Shown here piece by piece: positions 17,040-25,244 of a stretch of DNA of 64,000 nt. The notes beneath the pieces were generated by a model, which saw nothing but the letters and a program-made list of their open reading frames with translations, made no database searches and was not told the origin of the DNA. The translations under genes and the position numbers were made by a program. The stretch spans positions 434,001 through 498,000 of the forward strand of contig NZ_JAMZCY010000004.1 in the NCBI RefSeq assembly GCF_024519285.1. The letters run 5' to 3'. The stretch comes from Cohnella sp. WQ 127256. Its GTDB lineage: Bacteria > Bacillota > Bacilli > Paenibacillales > Paenibacillaceae. The stretch's first letter is position 1. Every line of letters begins with the position of its first letter.

Positions 17040-17702
17040 TTGAAAAAGATCGGATTACCCGTGTTAATTATCCTGATGAGCGTACTCTATATTTTCTTCA
17101 TTCCCTCTGAGCCTTCAGGGGTTAAGATGCTGTTCAAGCTCATTCCTATGTGGCTCATCATTACTTATGCTTATTTGCAAATTCCAACAACGGATAGAAA
17201 GCGCCATCAGATTTTCATCCTCATTGGCTTATTTTTCTGTATGCTAGGCGATGGTCTCCTGAGTATGTTCATCATCGGACTTTCTGCATTTCTCATCGGG
17301 CATTTGTTCTATACAGCAAGCTTCCTGAGCAGATGGCGCTTCTCGAAAGCCCGCTTCGCTATCATCATCCCCCTTGCCCTATATGGCCTATATATGGGTC
17401 GAGAGCTTATTCAAGCGCTTGTCCGCGATGGCAAAGAAAATTTGATCATTCCCGTCATGATCTATTTAGTTGTCATATCCTTCATGGCCCTAACAGCCAT
17501 GATGACCGGCCACCTGTGGGCGATTATCGGAAGCCTACTCTTCGTCGTATCCGATTCCATCTTATCCTGGAACATGTTCATTTCCGATGTTACCTATTCT
17601 GGTCCACTTATTATGACAACCTATTATGCCGCCCAATTCCTCTTGGCCTATAGTCTAAGGAAGCAATTACAGATCGCGCCCCCGACGTCGATTTCTGGCT
17701 AA
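17040..17702 (+). CDS. YhhN/TMEM86-family membrane protein (lysoplasmalogenase-like)
   Basis: Product of 220 aa with about eight hydrophobic segments across its length. Conserved polar motifs of the YhhN/lysoplasmalogenase family are visible: LFFCMLGDGLL, FLIGHLFYTASF, LLFVVSDSILSWN and TYYAAQFLLAYSL. Eukaryotic members hydrolyse the vinyl-ether bond of lysoplasmalogens; the bacterial role is uncertain. The TTG at 17040 is preceded by GGGGGAA at 8-9 nt. It stands alone, convergent with the thioredoxin-like gene. Confidence 0.8.
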   Translation: MKKIGLPVLIILMSVLYIFFIPSEPSGVKMLFKLIPMWLIITYAYLQIPTTDRKRHQIFILIGLFFCMLGDGLLSMFIIGLSAFLIGHLFYTASFLSRWRFSKARFAIIIPLALYGLYMGRELIQALVRDGKENLIIPVMIYLVVISFMALTAMMTGHLWAIIGSLLFVVSDSILSWNMFISDVTYSGPLIMTTYYAAQFLLAYSLRKQLQIAPPTSISG

Positions 17703-17753
17703 CAAGTTCAAAGATTCCGGAAAAGTCAGCGTATTTTATACTTGCTTCATCGT

Positions 17754-17792
17754 TAAAAAACCCTTCTAGCCAATGGCTAGAACGGCTTTTTT
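17754..17792. terminator. Bidirectional terminator overlapping the stop of the thioredoxin-like gene
   Basis: TTCTAGCC (17764-17771) pairs with GGCTAGAA (17775-17782), flanked by AAAAAACCC and GGCTTTTTT so that both strands end in a T-run. The hairpin contains the last codons and the stop codon of the minus-strand gene. Confidence 0.75.
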
Positions 17793-18791
17793 CATGCTCT
17801 CATAGCTAACGGCTCCCAGGTACTGACTGCGTATGACACCCTCTGAATCGAGGATGAAAGTAGTCGGATAAGCCGTTACCTTATATTGTTTAATAACAGA
17901 GCCTTGGTCATCTAATACGATCGGGAAGCTTAAGCTATGCTTCTCTGCATAGCTTCCGGCAAGCTGAATATTTCTCTCTAAGCTCGTTGAGTTAACAGAT
18001 AGAACGACAACGCCCTCGTCCTTGAATTTCTGATAGAGCTTCTCCACATGGGGCATTTCTGTTTTGCATACTTTGCACCAAGTCGCCCAGAAATTAAGCA
18101 GCACTTTCTGCCCCCGGTAATCAGACAGCTGCACTGTATTGCCATCAATATCTGTTAGCTGAAAATTCGGAGCCACCTGATTGTTGCGAATCCCGACCTC
18201 AGACGAGCTAGCCGCTTGTTCACTTGTGCCCCTGCCGACCTGATCATACACAGCGGACGCGATCATCGACACGACGAGTGCAATGCCGAGTGCTTGCACC
18301 GCATATCGTCGTGATGGACTGAGCAATAGGATTAATATCGCGGCAGATAGCATAAGCGCCCAATAAGAGAGGCTTCCAGCAGAATCATACAGCACGATCT
18401 GGAGCAAGAAAAGGACGACCATCGCCGCTGAGCACATCGTTGCAATTATCGCTGCCGCTTGAGAATAGCCCAGTCTTCGGATTTGGCGAAATGCTAAGTA
18501 ACCGATAACAACGACCGTAGCAAGCCAGATCCCTCTCGTCCCCCCGCTAAAGAAAAGCAAGGACATTGGGTGGTCAATCACACCTGCCGGATCGAATAGA
18601 AACAGGCTACCTTTCCACACAACCACCCACAGGAATACCGCATTCCAAGTGTCGGAGACGATCCTTTCCCGATCTGGGTGTAGCTTCAGTCGATACTTTA
18701 CCGCTAATACACCAACCATACCGGCCAATATATAGATGAGCAGCTCAATATTCAATACAAACGTGCCAACCTGCAGGTTCGGCATCAACAT
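17766..18791 (-). CDS. Polytopic membrane protein with C-terminal TlpA/ResA-like thioredoxin domain
   Basis: Product of 341 aa. The first 185 residues form five to six membrane segments; residues 200-341 form a redoxin domain (VAPNFQLTDIDGNTVQLSDYRGQKVLLNFWATWCKVCKTEMP) with active-site cysteines C239 and C242 (WCKVC) and the cis-proline YPTTF. The topology places the redox domain outside the cell, where it would reduce or exchange disulfides, for example in cytochrome c maturation or surface protein repair. GAGGAGGG is 6 nt before the ATG. Fusion of a TlpA domain to a multi-span membrane part is less common than the single-anchor ResA form. It lies 64 bp downstream of the aldo-keto reductase gene. 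Confidence 0.85.
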   Translation of the reverse strand: MLMPNLQVGTFVLNIELLIYILAGMVGVLAVKYRLKLHPDRERIVSDTWNAVFLWVVVWKGSLFLFDPAGVIDHPMSLLFFSGGTRGIWLATVVVIGYLAFRQIRRLGYSQAAAIIATMCSAAMVVLFLLQIVLYDSAGSLSYWALMLSAAILILLLSPSRRYAVQALGIALVVSMIASAVYDQVGRGTSEQAASSSEVGIRNNQVAPNFQLTDIDGNTVQLSDYRGQKVLLNFWATWCKVCKTEMPHVEKLYQKFKDEGVVVLSVNSTSLERNIQLAGSYAEKHSLSFPIVLDDQGSVIKQYKVTAYPTTFILDSEGVIRSQYLGAVSYESMKKAVLAIG

Positions 18792-18855
18792 CGTGCACCC
18801 TCCTCGCGAGCTACATGCCCCAGCTCTATCTCTTTAGCGACGGACATTCTATCGA

Positions 18856-19836
18856 TTAAGACGGTAACCGATAAACCGCAAATGGCTCCCCGTTACGGAA
18901 CGGAGCACTGACTTCGTCCAGCATACCCATAACTTCCGAATCGAGCTGGAGCTGTACACTCTTCAAGTTATCCTCTAGCTGCTCCGTACGAGTAGCACCT
19001 ACGATAACCGTCGACACAGATGGTCTGTCCATTAACCATGCCAAAGAGAGTGCACTAGGTGTGCACCCTTGTTCCGTTGCAAGCTTGCTAACCTGCTGGC
19101 TCAGCATAAGGTTTCTATCGTCTAGGAACTTCCCGAAGTTAGGATCCGTGTTTGCTCTTGAGCCGGTAGGCTCCCTAACCTCCAAGCTATACTTCCCGCT
19201 CAGAATACCTCCTGCAAGCGGAAAATACGGAATAATGCCTACTCCCTGATCCAGACACATCGGGACAAGCTCATTCTCGGGGGTGCGGTCAGCAAGTGAA
19301 TAGCTAGTCTGTGTGGACACATATCGGGTATATCCTCTAAGCTCACTAATCCCTAGCGCCTTCATCAGTTCCCAAGCCGCATAATTAGAAGCTCCGATAT
19401 AACGGACTTTCCCCGAGCTCACCATATCATCCAGAGTCCTTAAGGTCTCTTCGAGCGGTGTGTTCGGATCAAATGCATGGATCTGGTACAAGTCAATGTA
19501 TTCTGTATTCAGACGTCTTAGACTATCTTCTAGCTCCTGCTGCAAGTGAAGGCGAGAGGAGCCACGCTCGTTCGGCCCCTTGCCCTTCACTAATCCAGCT
19601 TTCGTAGCCAAGACCGCATTACGTCGTTTGTCTCCAGCCAGGGCTAAACCGATAATCCGCTCCGATTCAGTCCCTGCATAAATGTTCGCCGTATCAATGA
19701 AATTAATGCCTTGATCCATAGCGTGATGAATAATTCTAATGGACGTCTCTTGATCCGCCCGTTTGCCGAAAGCATTGGTGCCTAACCCTAAGGTCGATAC
19801 TTCCAACCCACTATTTCCAAGACGATGATATCGCAT
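18856..19836 (-). CDS. Aldo/keto reductase
   Basis: Product of 326 aa, NAD(P)H-dependent reductase of the AKR superfamily. The catalytic tetrad is visible: D48 (FIDTANIY), Y53, K79 (ATKAG) and H120 (YQIHAFD). VRYIGASNY, IPYFPLAGGILSGKY and VIVGATRTEQLEDN complete the family pattern. A plausible -35/-10 pair (TTGTGT-N17-GACAAT) lies upstream. The physiological substrate is unknown. The thioredoxin-like gene follows on the same strand. Confidence 0.92.
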   Translation of the reverse strand: MRYHRLGNSGLEVSTLGLGTNAFGKRADQETSIRIIHHAMDQGINFIDTANIYAGTESERIIGLALAGDKRRNAVLATKAGLVKGKGPNERGSSRLHLQQELEDSLRRLNTEYIDLYQIHAFDPNTPLEETLRTLDDMVSSGKVRYIGASNYAAWELMKALGISELRGYTRYVSTQTSYSLADRTPENELVPMCLDQGVGIIPYFPLAGGILSGKYSLEVREPTGSRANTDPNFGKFLDDRNLMLSQQVSKLATEQGCTPSALSLAWLMDRPSVSTVIVGATRTEQLEDNLKSVQLQLDSEVMGMLDEVSAPFRNGEPFAVYRLPS

Positions 19837-19952
19837 GTTAACCTTCCTCTCCTCATTTGGATCAGCTCAGTGTCATATGCTTTCATTGTCCCAGAATCTT
19901 TTTACATACACAAGGTAAGATCCATGCCTAGACACTTCATTCCATTCCCAGC

Positions 19953-20588
19953 TTACTCAGATACAACAGTGAATCTGGAATTGATATGCTGTGGTTTCTC
20001 GATTTCGTCTACGATGGCTATCGCGTAATCAGCATAGCTTACGTGACTATCGCCTTTGGAATTGACGATGAGGTTATCTTTGCCTAACTCATAAGCTCCC
20101 GTCCGATTGCCTTCTGGATTGAAAAATGCTGCAGGGCTTACGAAGGTCCATTGGAGATCGGTCGTATTCCGTAATTCTTCAAGGTTCTTACCTTGGTTGG
20201 ACGCAGTTGGTTTGTAGATGTCGGGAAATTCTGGCGTGTCAATTAGACGGACAGCTTGAGCTTCATCCACAAAGAGGCTACCCGCTCCACCCACTACGAT
20301 TAACCGTGTGCTGGATGCACCCTTCAGAGCTTCAATAAGCACTCTTCCCGCTTCAACGTGAAGATGCTCCTGTCCAGGTGCTGCGCCGAATGCATTCACG
20401 ACAGCATCATAAGCGGCTAAGTCCTGCGCGGTCAAATCAAATATTTCCTTCTCAACTACCGCTACGTTCGATTCGTTGATCTTCGCTGCATTACGTACGA
20501 TAGCTGTGACTTCATGTCCTCTTGTTATGGCTTCCTTAAGGATAACAGACCCTGCTTTGCCACTAGCTCCGATAATTGCGATTTTCAT
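19953..20588 (-). CDS. NAD(P)H-binding atypical SDR (YwnB-like)
   Basis: Product of 211 aa. The N-terminus MKIAIIGASGKAGSVILKEAITRGHEVTAIVRN is the NAD(P)-binding loop of the NmrA/YwnB group, and VVGGAGSLFVDE and WTFVSPAAFFNPEGNRTGAY follow. The start is the ATG at 20588 (AGG about 9 nt upstream) rather than an earlier TTG. It lies directly downstream of an Rrf2 regulator, as ywnB and ywnA do in B. subtilis. A 23-bp operator-like repeat, matching the one in front of the regulator, sits 49 bp before the start. Likely a redox- or quinone-stress oxidoreductase. Confidence 0.83.
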   Translation of the reverse strand: MKIAIIGASGKAGSVILKEAITRGHEVTAIVRNAAKINESNVAVVEKEIFDLTAQDLAAYDAVVNAFGAAPGQEHLHVEAGRVLIEALKGASSTRLIVVGGAGSLFVDEAQAVRLIDTPEFPDIYKPTASNQGKNLEELRNTTDLQWTFVSPAAFFNPEGNRTGAYELGKDNLIVNSKGDSHVSYADYAIAIVDEIEKPQHINSRFTVVSE

Positions 20589-20636
20589 GATTAACAACCT
20601 CCATAGGGATAATAGTTACGAAAGGAATTTCAATTT

Positions 20637-20659
20637 GTTGTAATCGTAATGGTTACAAC
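20637..20659. promoter_or_regulatory. Operator GTTGTAA-N9-TTACAAC upstream of the YwnB-like gene
   Basis: Perfect inverted repeat with 7-bp arms and a 9-bp spacer. The same arms and spacing recur at 21141-21163 in front of the Rrf2 regulator gene, so both are probably bound by that regulator. Confidence 0.75.
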
Positions 20660-20684
20660 TCACATAAAAAAAAGCAGCAGCACA

Positions 20685-21122
20685 TCAAGCCTTCGTTTTT
20701 ATCTGCTTAGATAAAACCGAGACCAACTCCTCCATTGTTATGTCTGCAAGGACACTCTCCATCGCTTCTTGTGCTCGAGAAAGTAGCAATTGCAGGACAG
20801 CTTCGATGTTCGCACCAACCGGACACTGTGGATTAGGCTCCCCATGAATATGGAATAGCTGACCCTCTTCCACGACATCAACTGCGCGATACACATCTAA
20901 CAAATGGATTTCATCCAATCCTTTAAGCAAGAACGCTCCGCCGCTTCCGGCACGAACTGTCACTAAGCCAGCTTTCTTAAGCTGCCCTAGCACTCTTCTA
21001 ATGATTACAGGATTCGTACCGACACTGCCGGCAATCCAATCCGAAGTGCCGTGAGCACTTGGCGAAATAGCAAGCAACGACAATATGTGTACGGCTATGG
21101 AAAAACGGCTGCTGATTTTCAT
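20685..21122 (-). CDS. Rrf2-family regulator (YwnA-like)
   Basis: Product of 145 aa. MKISSRFSIAVHILSLLA, then the winged HTH SDWIAGSVGTNPVIIRRVLGQLKKAGLVTVRAGSGGAFLLK, then a C-terminal part with one cysteine in NPQCPVGANIEAVL. There is no three-cysteine Fe-S cluster motif as in IscR or NsrR, so sensing may use the single cysteine (inference). The upstream promoter carries its -10 inside a palindrome identical in arms to the one in front of the YwnB-like gene, implying autoregulation plus control of that gene. Confidence 0.88.
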   Translation of the reverse strand: MKISSRFSIAVHILSLLAISPSAHGTSDWIAGSVGTNPVIIRRVLGQLKKAGLVTVRAGSGGAFLLKGLDEIHLLDVYRAVDVVEEGQLFHIHGEPNPQCPVGANIEAVLQLLLSRAQEAMESVLADITMEELVSVLSKQIKTKA

Positions 21123-21140
21123 ATGGCGTAACATCCTCTC

Positions 21141-21163
21141 GTTGTAATTATTATAGTTACAAC
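21141..21163. promoter_or_regulatory. Operator GTTGTAA-N9-TTACAAC at the Rrf2 promoter
   Basis: Same 7-9-7 inverted repeat as at 20637-20659. It covers the -10 box of the regulator's own promoter, so occupancy should block transcription. Confidence 0.75.
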
Positions 21164-21178
21164 GGAAGCTGAAGTCAA
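21150..21178 (-). promoter_or_regulatory. Sigma-A promoter of the Rrf2 gene
   Basis: TTGACT (-35, 21173-21178), 17-bp spacer, TATAAT (-10, 21150-21155) on the minus strand. Confidence 0.8.
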
Positions 21179-21258
21179 GACAGGGGGAGTTAAAGGAATG
21201 AATTGTATTTTAGCGAATGTACTTATAATCACTTTTCTAGCAAAGGAACAAACTCAAT

Positions 21259-21840
21259 ATGGATCAATTATGGGAATCCATCTATGCGAGGTTACAGAGG
21301 GTGACCCCTATTCCTGATGAGGAGTGGGCATTCTTCAAAGGAATATCCGCCTATCGAGCAATGACTAAAAACAGTCATTTTATTAGGGCCGGAGAACCTG
21401 TAGACTCCATTGGAATATGCGTAAGCGGGTTATTCCGCTTTTATTATACGACTCCTGACGGGAATGAATTCAATAAGAGCTTCTGCACAAAGCATGACTT
21501 CATCGCTTCCTATAGCTCTCTATTGCTAAGCAGTCCCTCCTTTTTCTCCATTCAAGCGTTAATGGACAGTGAGTTGATCGTCTTCCGGTATACGGATTTT
21601 CAATCACTATATTCCAGGCATGCATGTTGGGAGCGGTTAGGGAGACTATTTATTGAACAGTTGTTCGTGAAGAAGGAAATCCGAGAGCGTGAACTGCTTC
21701 TTCTTTCTGCAGAGGAAAGATACTTGCGATTCCTTGAACAATACGAGCATTTGATGAGAAATATCCCCCAGTATCATATCGCCTCTTATCTGGGAATTAC
21801 TCCCGTAGCCTTAAGCCGCATTCGCAAAAAATTAACCTAG
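21259..21840 (+). CDS. Crp/Fnr-family transcriptional regulator
   Basis: Product of 193 aa. Residues 20-130 form a cyclic-nucleotide-binding-like beta-barrel (FIRAGEPVDSIGICVSGLFRFYYTTPDGNEFNKSF), without the residues of a true cAMP site. The C-terminus is a short HTH, YHIASYLGITPVALSRIRKKL. This is the compact type common in Bacillales and Bacteroidetes. It ends 58 bp before an SDR gene on the same strand and probably forms an operon with it. The effector is unknown. Confidence 0.85.
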   Translation: MDQLWESIYARLQRVTPIPDEEWAFFKGISAYRAMTKNSHFIRAGEPVDSIGICVSGLFRFYYTTPDGNEFNKSFCTKHDFIASYSSLLLSSPSFFSIQALMDSELIVFRYTDFQSLYSRHACWERLGRLFIEQLFVKKEIRERELLLLSAEERYLRFLEQYEHLMRNIPQYHIASYLGITPVALSRIRKKLT

Positions 21841-21852
21841 GTTAATGAAAAC

Positions 21853-21891
21853 CTCCCCTCACTGCTCTACACTAAGTAGACGAAAGGGGAG
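21853..21891 (+). promoter_or_regulatory. Hairpin masking the ribosome binding site of the SDR gene
   Basis: CTCCCCT (21853-21859) can pair with AGGGGAG (21885-21891). The latter is the ribosome binding site of the GTG start at 21899. It could limit translation of the downstream gene; this is inference from pairing alone. Confidence 0.3.
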
Positions 21892-21898
21892 ATTTAGT

Positions 21899-22633
21899 GT
21901 GAAACTGTCCGGTCATACTGTTCTTATTACAGGCGGTGCTTCAGGAATTGGATTAGCGCTAGCAGAGCGATTCATACACTATGGCAATCAAGTCGTCATT
22001 GTCGGGCGGAACGAGAATAAATTGCATGCGTTAAAATTACAATATCCGAGCATCCAGACTTACGCATGTGATATCGGGAACTCGGAGCAATTGAACTTAC
22101 TGGTCACACAGCTGTATGACAACCACCCCGAGCTCAACGTCCTCATTAACAACGCAGGAATCCAACATAATTATACCTTTCTCGAACCAGCCAATCGTTC
22201 AGATCTGGTTGCAGAGGAAATGACCATCAATTTAACAGCGCCCATTCAGCTCATCTCAAAGCTACTTCCCTTACTTTACCGCCAACAGCATAGCGCAATC
22301 GTTAACGTTTCTTCCGGTTTAGCTCTTGTCCCTAAGAAATCTGCTCCCGTGTACTGTGCGACTAAAGCCGGACTGCACATTTTCACTAAAGCCCTACGCT
22401 ACCAGCTAGAGAACACGAATATCAAAGTATTTGAAATCCTTCCACCCGTCGTCGATACCGAGATGACGACAGGGAGAGGGCAAAACAAAATTACTGCGGA
22501 TGAGCTTGCTACTCAGTTCTTTCGTTATTTTCAGAAGGATCGGTTCGAAGCTCCGATCGGCAAGGTCAAGCTACTTATCTCTATAAACCGTTGGTTCCCC
22601 TCTCTTGCGGAGAAAATATTAAAGGACAGTTAA
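21899..22633 (+). CDS. Short-chain dehydrogenase/reductase (DltE-like)
   Basis: Product of 244 aa starting at GTG 21899 with AGGGGAG 7 nt upstream; the longer open frame from 21845 lacks a site. TGGASGIG (11-18), NNAG (84-87), catalytic S139 and Y152-x3-K156 (VYCATKAG) are all present, and the length is normal. It resembles DltE-type SDRs linked to cell-envelope stress. The partner Crp-like gene is immediately upstream. The substrate is unknown. Confidence 0.87.
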   Translation: MKLSGHTVLITGGASGIGLALAERFIHYGNQVVIVGRNENKLHALKLQYPSIQTYACDIGNSEQLNLLVTQLYDNHPELNVLINNAGIQHNYTFLEPANRSDLVAEEMTINLTAPIQLISKLLPLLYRQQHSAIVNVSSGLALVPKKSAPVYCATKAGLHIFTKALRYQLENTNIKVFEILPPVVDTEMTTGRGQNKITADELATQFFRYFQKDRFEAPIGKVKLLISINRWFPSLAEKILKDS

Positions 22634-22667
22634 CTGCGCCCATTCCGATTCTCTATTCCATTTCCCT

Positions 22668-23687
22668 TTACCAGCTCGCAGTATGATCCTCCGCCCACCC
22701 GAGCAGGCCATCAATTCTAACTCGTTGTCCATCGTCCGTTAGAATATGACCATGGAATTTGCCGATCATCTGGTGCACCTTGGACCGGATAATGACCGCA
22801 TTCGTTGCCGCTATTCTCTCGAATATAGGCTCGAAGGTCAGGGATACCCGGTCCGACTCGGCTGATCGCAAAGTCCATGGTTCCATGTATCTCTCTTTAT
22901 TGTAGGACCATCGGATATCCTCATGGATTTTGCTAAGCCGTCCATCGACGACGATTCCATTCTCGTTCTGCCCGGTCCCATCCGTCCATTGACCACCGAA
23001 ATTGAGGCCAACCATTTTACCGTCTGTCACTCCTGAAGCGGCGCCCCAGTTCCAATCCGCCCGATAAGGCCATTTCCCGCGACCGAAATCTAGACAACCA
23101 TAAGCTTCCTCGCTCCGCAGAGAATAAACCTCTCCAGCCCAATTCACCGTCCCCGTTGTCGGCAGTGCGGTCATCTTGGATGTAAATTGATAGCGGGTGT
23201 TGCTCCAAGGCACGACAACATTAACCGATTCGTGCCCCTCCGGACGTTGGACGAGCAAATCTGCAGAAAGTGGCTTTCCTTTACCTTCGAATGCTGGACA
23301 ATGCACTCTAATCTGGGTGGAGTCGCCTTTTTCCTCCATAGAAATCGACATTTGCTTTTCTTCGCACTTGAGTGACGCATATACCCCATCAGGCATATCA
23401 CAACCCATTCCGAAAGGAATAAGCATCGTTTTCTCTTGAAAACGTTTCGTACGCAGATCAAGCGCATACACGAACAATACGGCTGCGTAATCCAGATGAG
23501 AGATCGTAGCGGAGAATAACAAATCAGGACTCGTCACGCACCAATAGTTCCATTTCTTCTTACGCAGTGGACTACCTGTGACATTACAACGTATAATCGG
23601 ATGCTTAGCCCAACCTACACCATCCGGAGATAATCGACCTCTCGAATCACACATATCCGTCGGCACAGTGATTTCTCTTGCCTTCAT
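22668..23687 (-). CDS. DUF2804-family protein
   Basis: Product of 339 aa, no signal peptide. The block CLDFGRGKWPYRADWNWGAASG, with GLNFGGQWTDGTGQNENGIVVDGRLSKI, is characteristic of DUF2804, a family of unknown biochemical role with a predicted beta-rich lipocalin-like (carotenoid/lipid-associated) fold. An N-terminal CDSRGRL and RCNV could hold structural cysteines. It lies 18 bp downstream of the yitT-like gene and is probably co-transcribed with it. No function is claimed. Confidence 0.8.
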   Translation of the reverse strand: MKAREITVPTDMCDSRGRLSPDGVGWAKHPIIRCNVTGSPLRKKKWNYWCVTSPDLLFSATISHLDYAAVLFVYALDLRTKRFQEKTMLIPFGMGCDMPDGVYASLKCEEKQMSISMEEKGDSTQIRVHCPAFEGKGKPLSADLLVQRPEGHESVNVVVPWSNTRYQFTSKMTALPTTGTVNWAGEVYSLRSEEAYGCLDFGRGKWPYRADWNWGAASGVTDGKMVGLNFGGQWTDGTGQNENGIVVDGRLSKIHEDIRWSYNKERYMEPWTLRSAESDRVSLTFEPIFERIAATNAVIIRSKVHQMIGKFHGHILTDDGQRVRIDGLLGWAEDHTASW

Positions 23688-23705
23688 TCCAGTTCCCCCC
23701 GCCAG

Positions 23706-24542
23706 TTACTTCGCTAAATCAACGAAGCCCTCTCCGAAAACATCGCGTACGTCGTGGATCGTAATGAATGCTTCTTTATCGATTGATTTGACGATTTTCT
23801 TAAGCATACTCACTTCCTGCTTACTAATTACGATATAGAGAATCTCTTTAGGCGAATTCGTATAATGACCACGCCCATAAATAACGGTAACCCCTCGCTC
23901 CATCAAGACATTCACTTGCTCCGCAATTTTGTTCTGCTCTTTGGACACGATGGTAACAGCCTTCTTGGTATTTAGACCCTCAATAATGAAGTCCATCACT
24001 TTAGTCGCAATATAGAGCATCACAATCGTAAGCATCATGCTTTGCATACCAATAATAAAGTAAGAAGCGAATACAACAATCAAATCAACTAACAAAAGAG
24101 CATAACTTACATTCCAATCCCAAAATTTGCTCATCATTCTAGCGACTATGGTAGACCCTGCAGTTGTACCGCCAACTCGGATAATCATCCCTATGCCAAC
24201 ACCACTGAATATCCCACCGAATATAGCGTTGACCATTAACTCATCCGAATCAATCGTCCAACCCTCAGTTATATATAAAAATAGGGAGAGAAATATGACA
24301 GCTACAATCGTATAAACTGTTGTTGTCTTATCCAGAAACCTGTATCCTACCAGCAATAAGATGGCGTTAAGGATAAAGCTAAGTAACCCTGGAGACCACT
24401 CAAAAAGGTAATAAAAAATAATGGTCGCCCCAGTAACGCCACCTTCTCCAAGCTCGTTCGGAATAACAAACAGGTTAATCGCTAAAGCAAAAATAAGAGC
24501 TCCAGCAATGATCACAAGGATGTCTACAATACGCTTCTTCAT
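23706..24542 (-). CDS. YitT-family membrane protein (DUF161 plus DUF2179)
   Basis: Product of 278 aa. Five to six membrane segments (ILVIIAGALIFALAINLFVIPNELGEGGVTGATII...; IFGGIFSGVGIGMIIRVGGTTAGSTIVARM) followed by a soluble C-terminal domain (KKAVTIVSKEQNKIAEQVNVLMERGVTVIYGRGHYTNSPKEILYIVISKQE) of the DUF2179 type. The start at 24542 is set by AGAGGG 7 nt upstream. Transporter-like, with unknown substrate; several paralogues are usual in Bacillales. Probably in operon with the DUF2804 gene. Confidence 0.9.
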   Translation of the reverse strand: MKKRIVDILVIIAGALIFALAINLFVIPNELGEGGVTGATIIFYYLFEWSPGLLSFILNAILLLVGYRFLDKTTTVYTIVAVIFLSLFLYITEGWTIDSDELMVNAIFGGIFSGVGIGMIIRVGGTTAGSTIVARMMSKFWDWNVSYALLLVDLIVVFASYFIIGMQSMMLTIVMLYIATKVMDFIIEGLNTKKAVTIVSKEQNKIAEQVNVLMERGVTVIYGRGHYTNSPKEILYIVISKQEVSMLKKIVKSIDKEAFITIHDVRDVFGEGFVDLAK

Positions 24543-24670
24543 GGTCCTACCCTCTTTTACGGTTAATACAGCTAATATCCTGAATTCTAAATTCATCTTA
24601 ATTCGACAGAAGTCTGATGTCCAGTAGCTTTAGCGATTAACCTACGACAAGCCAGATAGCTGTATAGACC

Positions 24671-24709
24671 AATAGCCTCTTACACCGATTACTCGGTGCA
24701 GAGGCTATT
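24671..24709 (-). terminator. Terminator-like hairpin after the MarR-EmrB operon
   Basis: AATAGCCTCT pairs with AGAGGCTATT, continued by CACCG/CGGTG around a 5-nt loop. It lies 20 bp beyond the MarR stop. The T-run is weak. Confidence 0.6.
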
Positions 24710-24728
24710 ATTCACTTCCCGTATGAGA

Positions 24729-25205
24729 TTATTTATCTCCAATCATGCTGATCTCTTGAAAATAACTAAAAACCTGATTGAGCAAGCTTGCAAGCTCCTT
24801 GCTTTGCTCCTCACCTAGCTTTTCGACGAGGCCGGAGAACATCATCATGTGTCGTTCAGAAGCTTTCTGAGCAATACCTTCTCCCTTATCCGTTAGCCGC
24901 AATAGCGTAATCCTCTTATCCTGAGGATCATTGTAGCGCTCAACATAGCCCTCACCCATTAAGCTCTTGATCATTTGAGTCACAGTCGGAGAGGTTACGG
25001 ATAGTCTCTTGCTTATATCTGAAATATTAACACCATGCTCACTTGCCTCTGATAAGAACTTCAAGCATAGTAGGACTCGAACTTCACTCGATTTAATTCC
25101 TGAGATAGGCTGCTTACGCCATTCTGCTTTAGCAAACTGTTGAAAAGCTTCTGTCAACTCCATCACTAAAGGTGGTATCTCTAAAGGGGGTATTTCTTTA
25201 GTCAT
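24729..25205 (-). CDS. MarR-family transcriptional regulator
   Basis: Product of 158 aa. Winged HTH: SSEVRVLLCLKFLSEASEHGVNISDISKRLSVTSPTVTQMIKSLMGEGYVERYNDPQDKRITLLRLTDKG, with dimerisation helices on both sides. The start is the ATG at 25205 (GAGGTG about 8 nt upstream). It is the second gene of an operon after the EmrB-type pump (39-bp gap) and probably represses that operon. A perfect odd palindrome over the operon's -35 box is the best operator candidate. Confidence 0.9.
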   Translation of the reverse strand: MTKEIPPLEIPPLVMELTEAFQQFAKAEWRKQPISGIKSSEVRVLLCLKFLSEASEHGVNISDISKRLSVTSPTVTQMIKSLMGEGYVERYNDPQDKRITLLRLTDKGEGIAQKASERHMMMFSGLVEKLGEEQSKELASLLNQVFSYFQEISMIGDK

Positions 25206-25244
25206 ATCCTCACACCTCGATTTCAAATCAGCAAAAGCCAAAGG

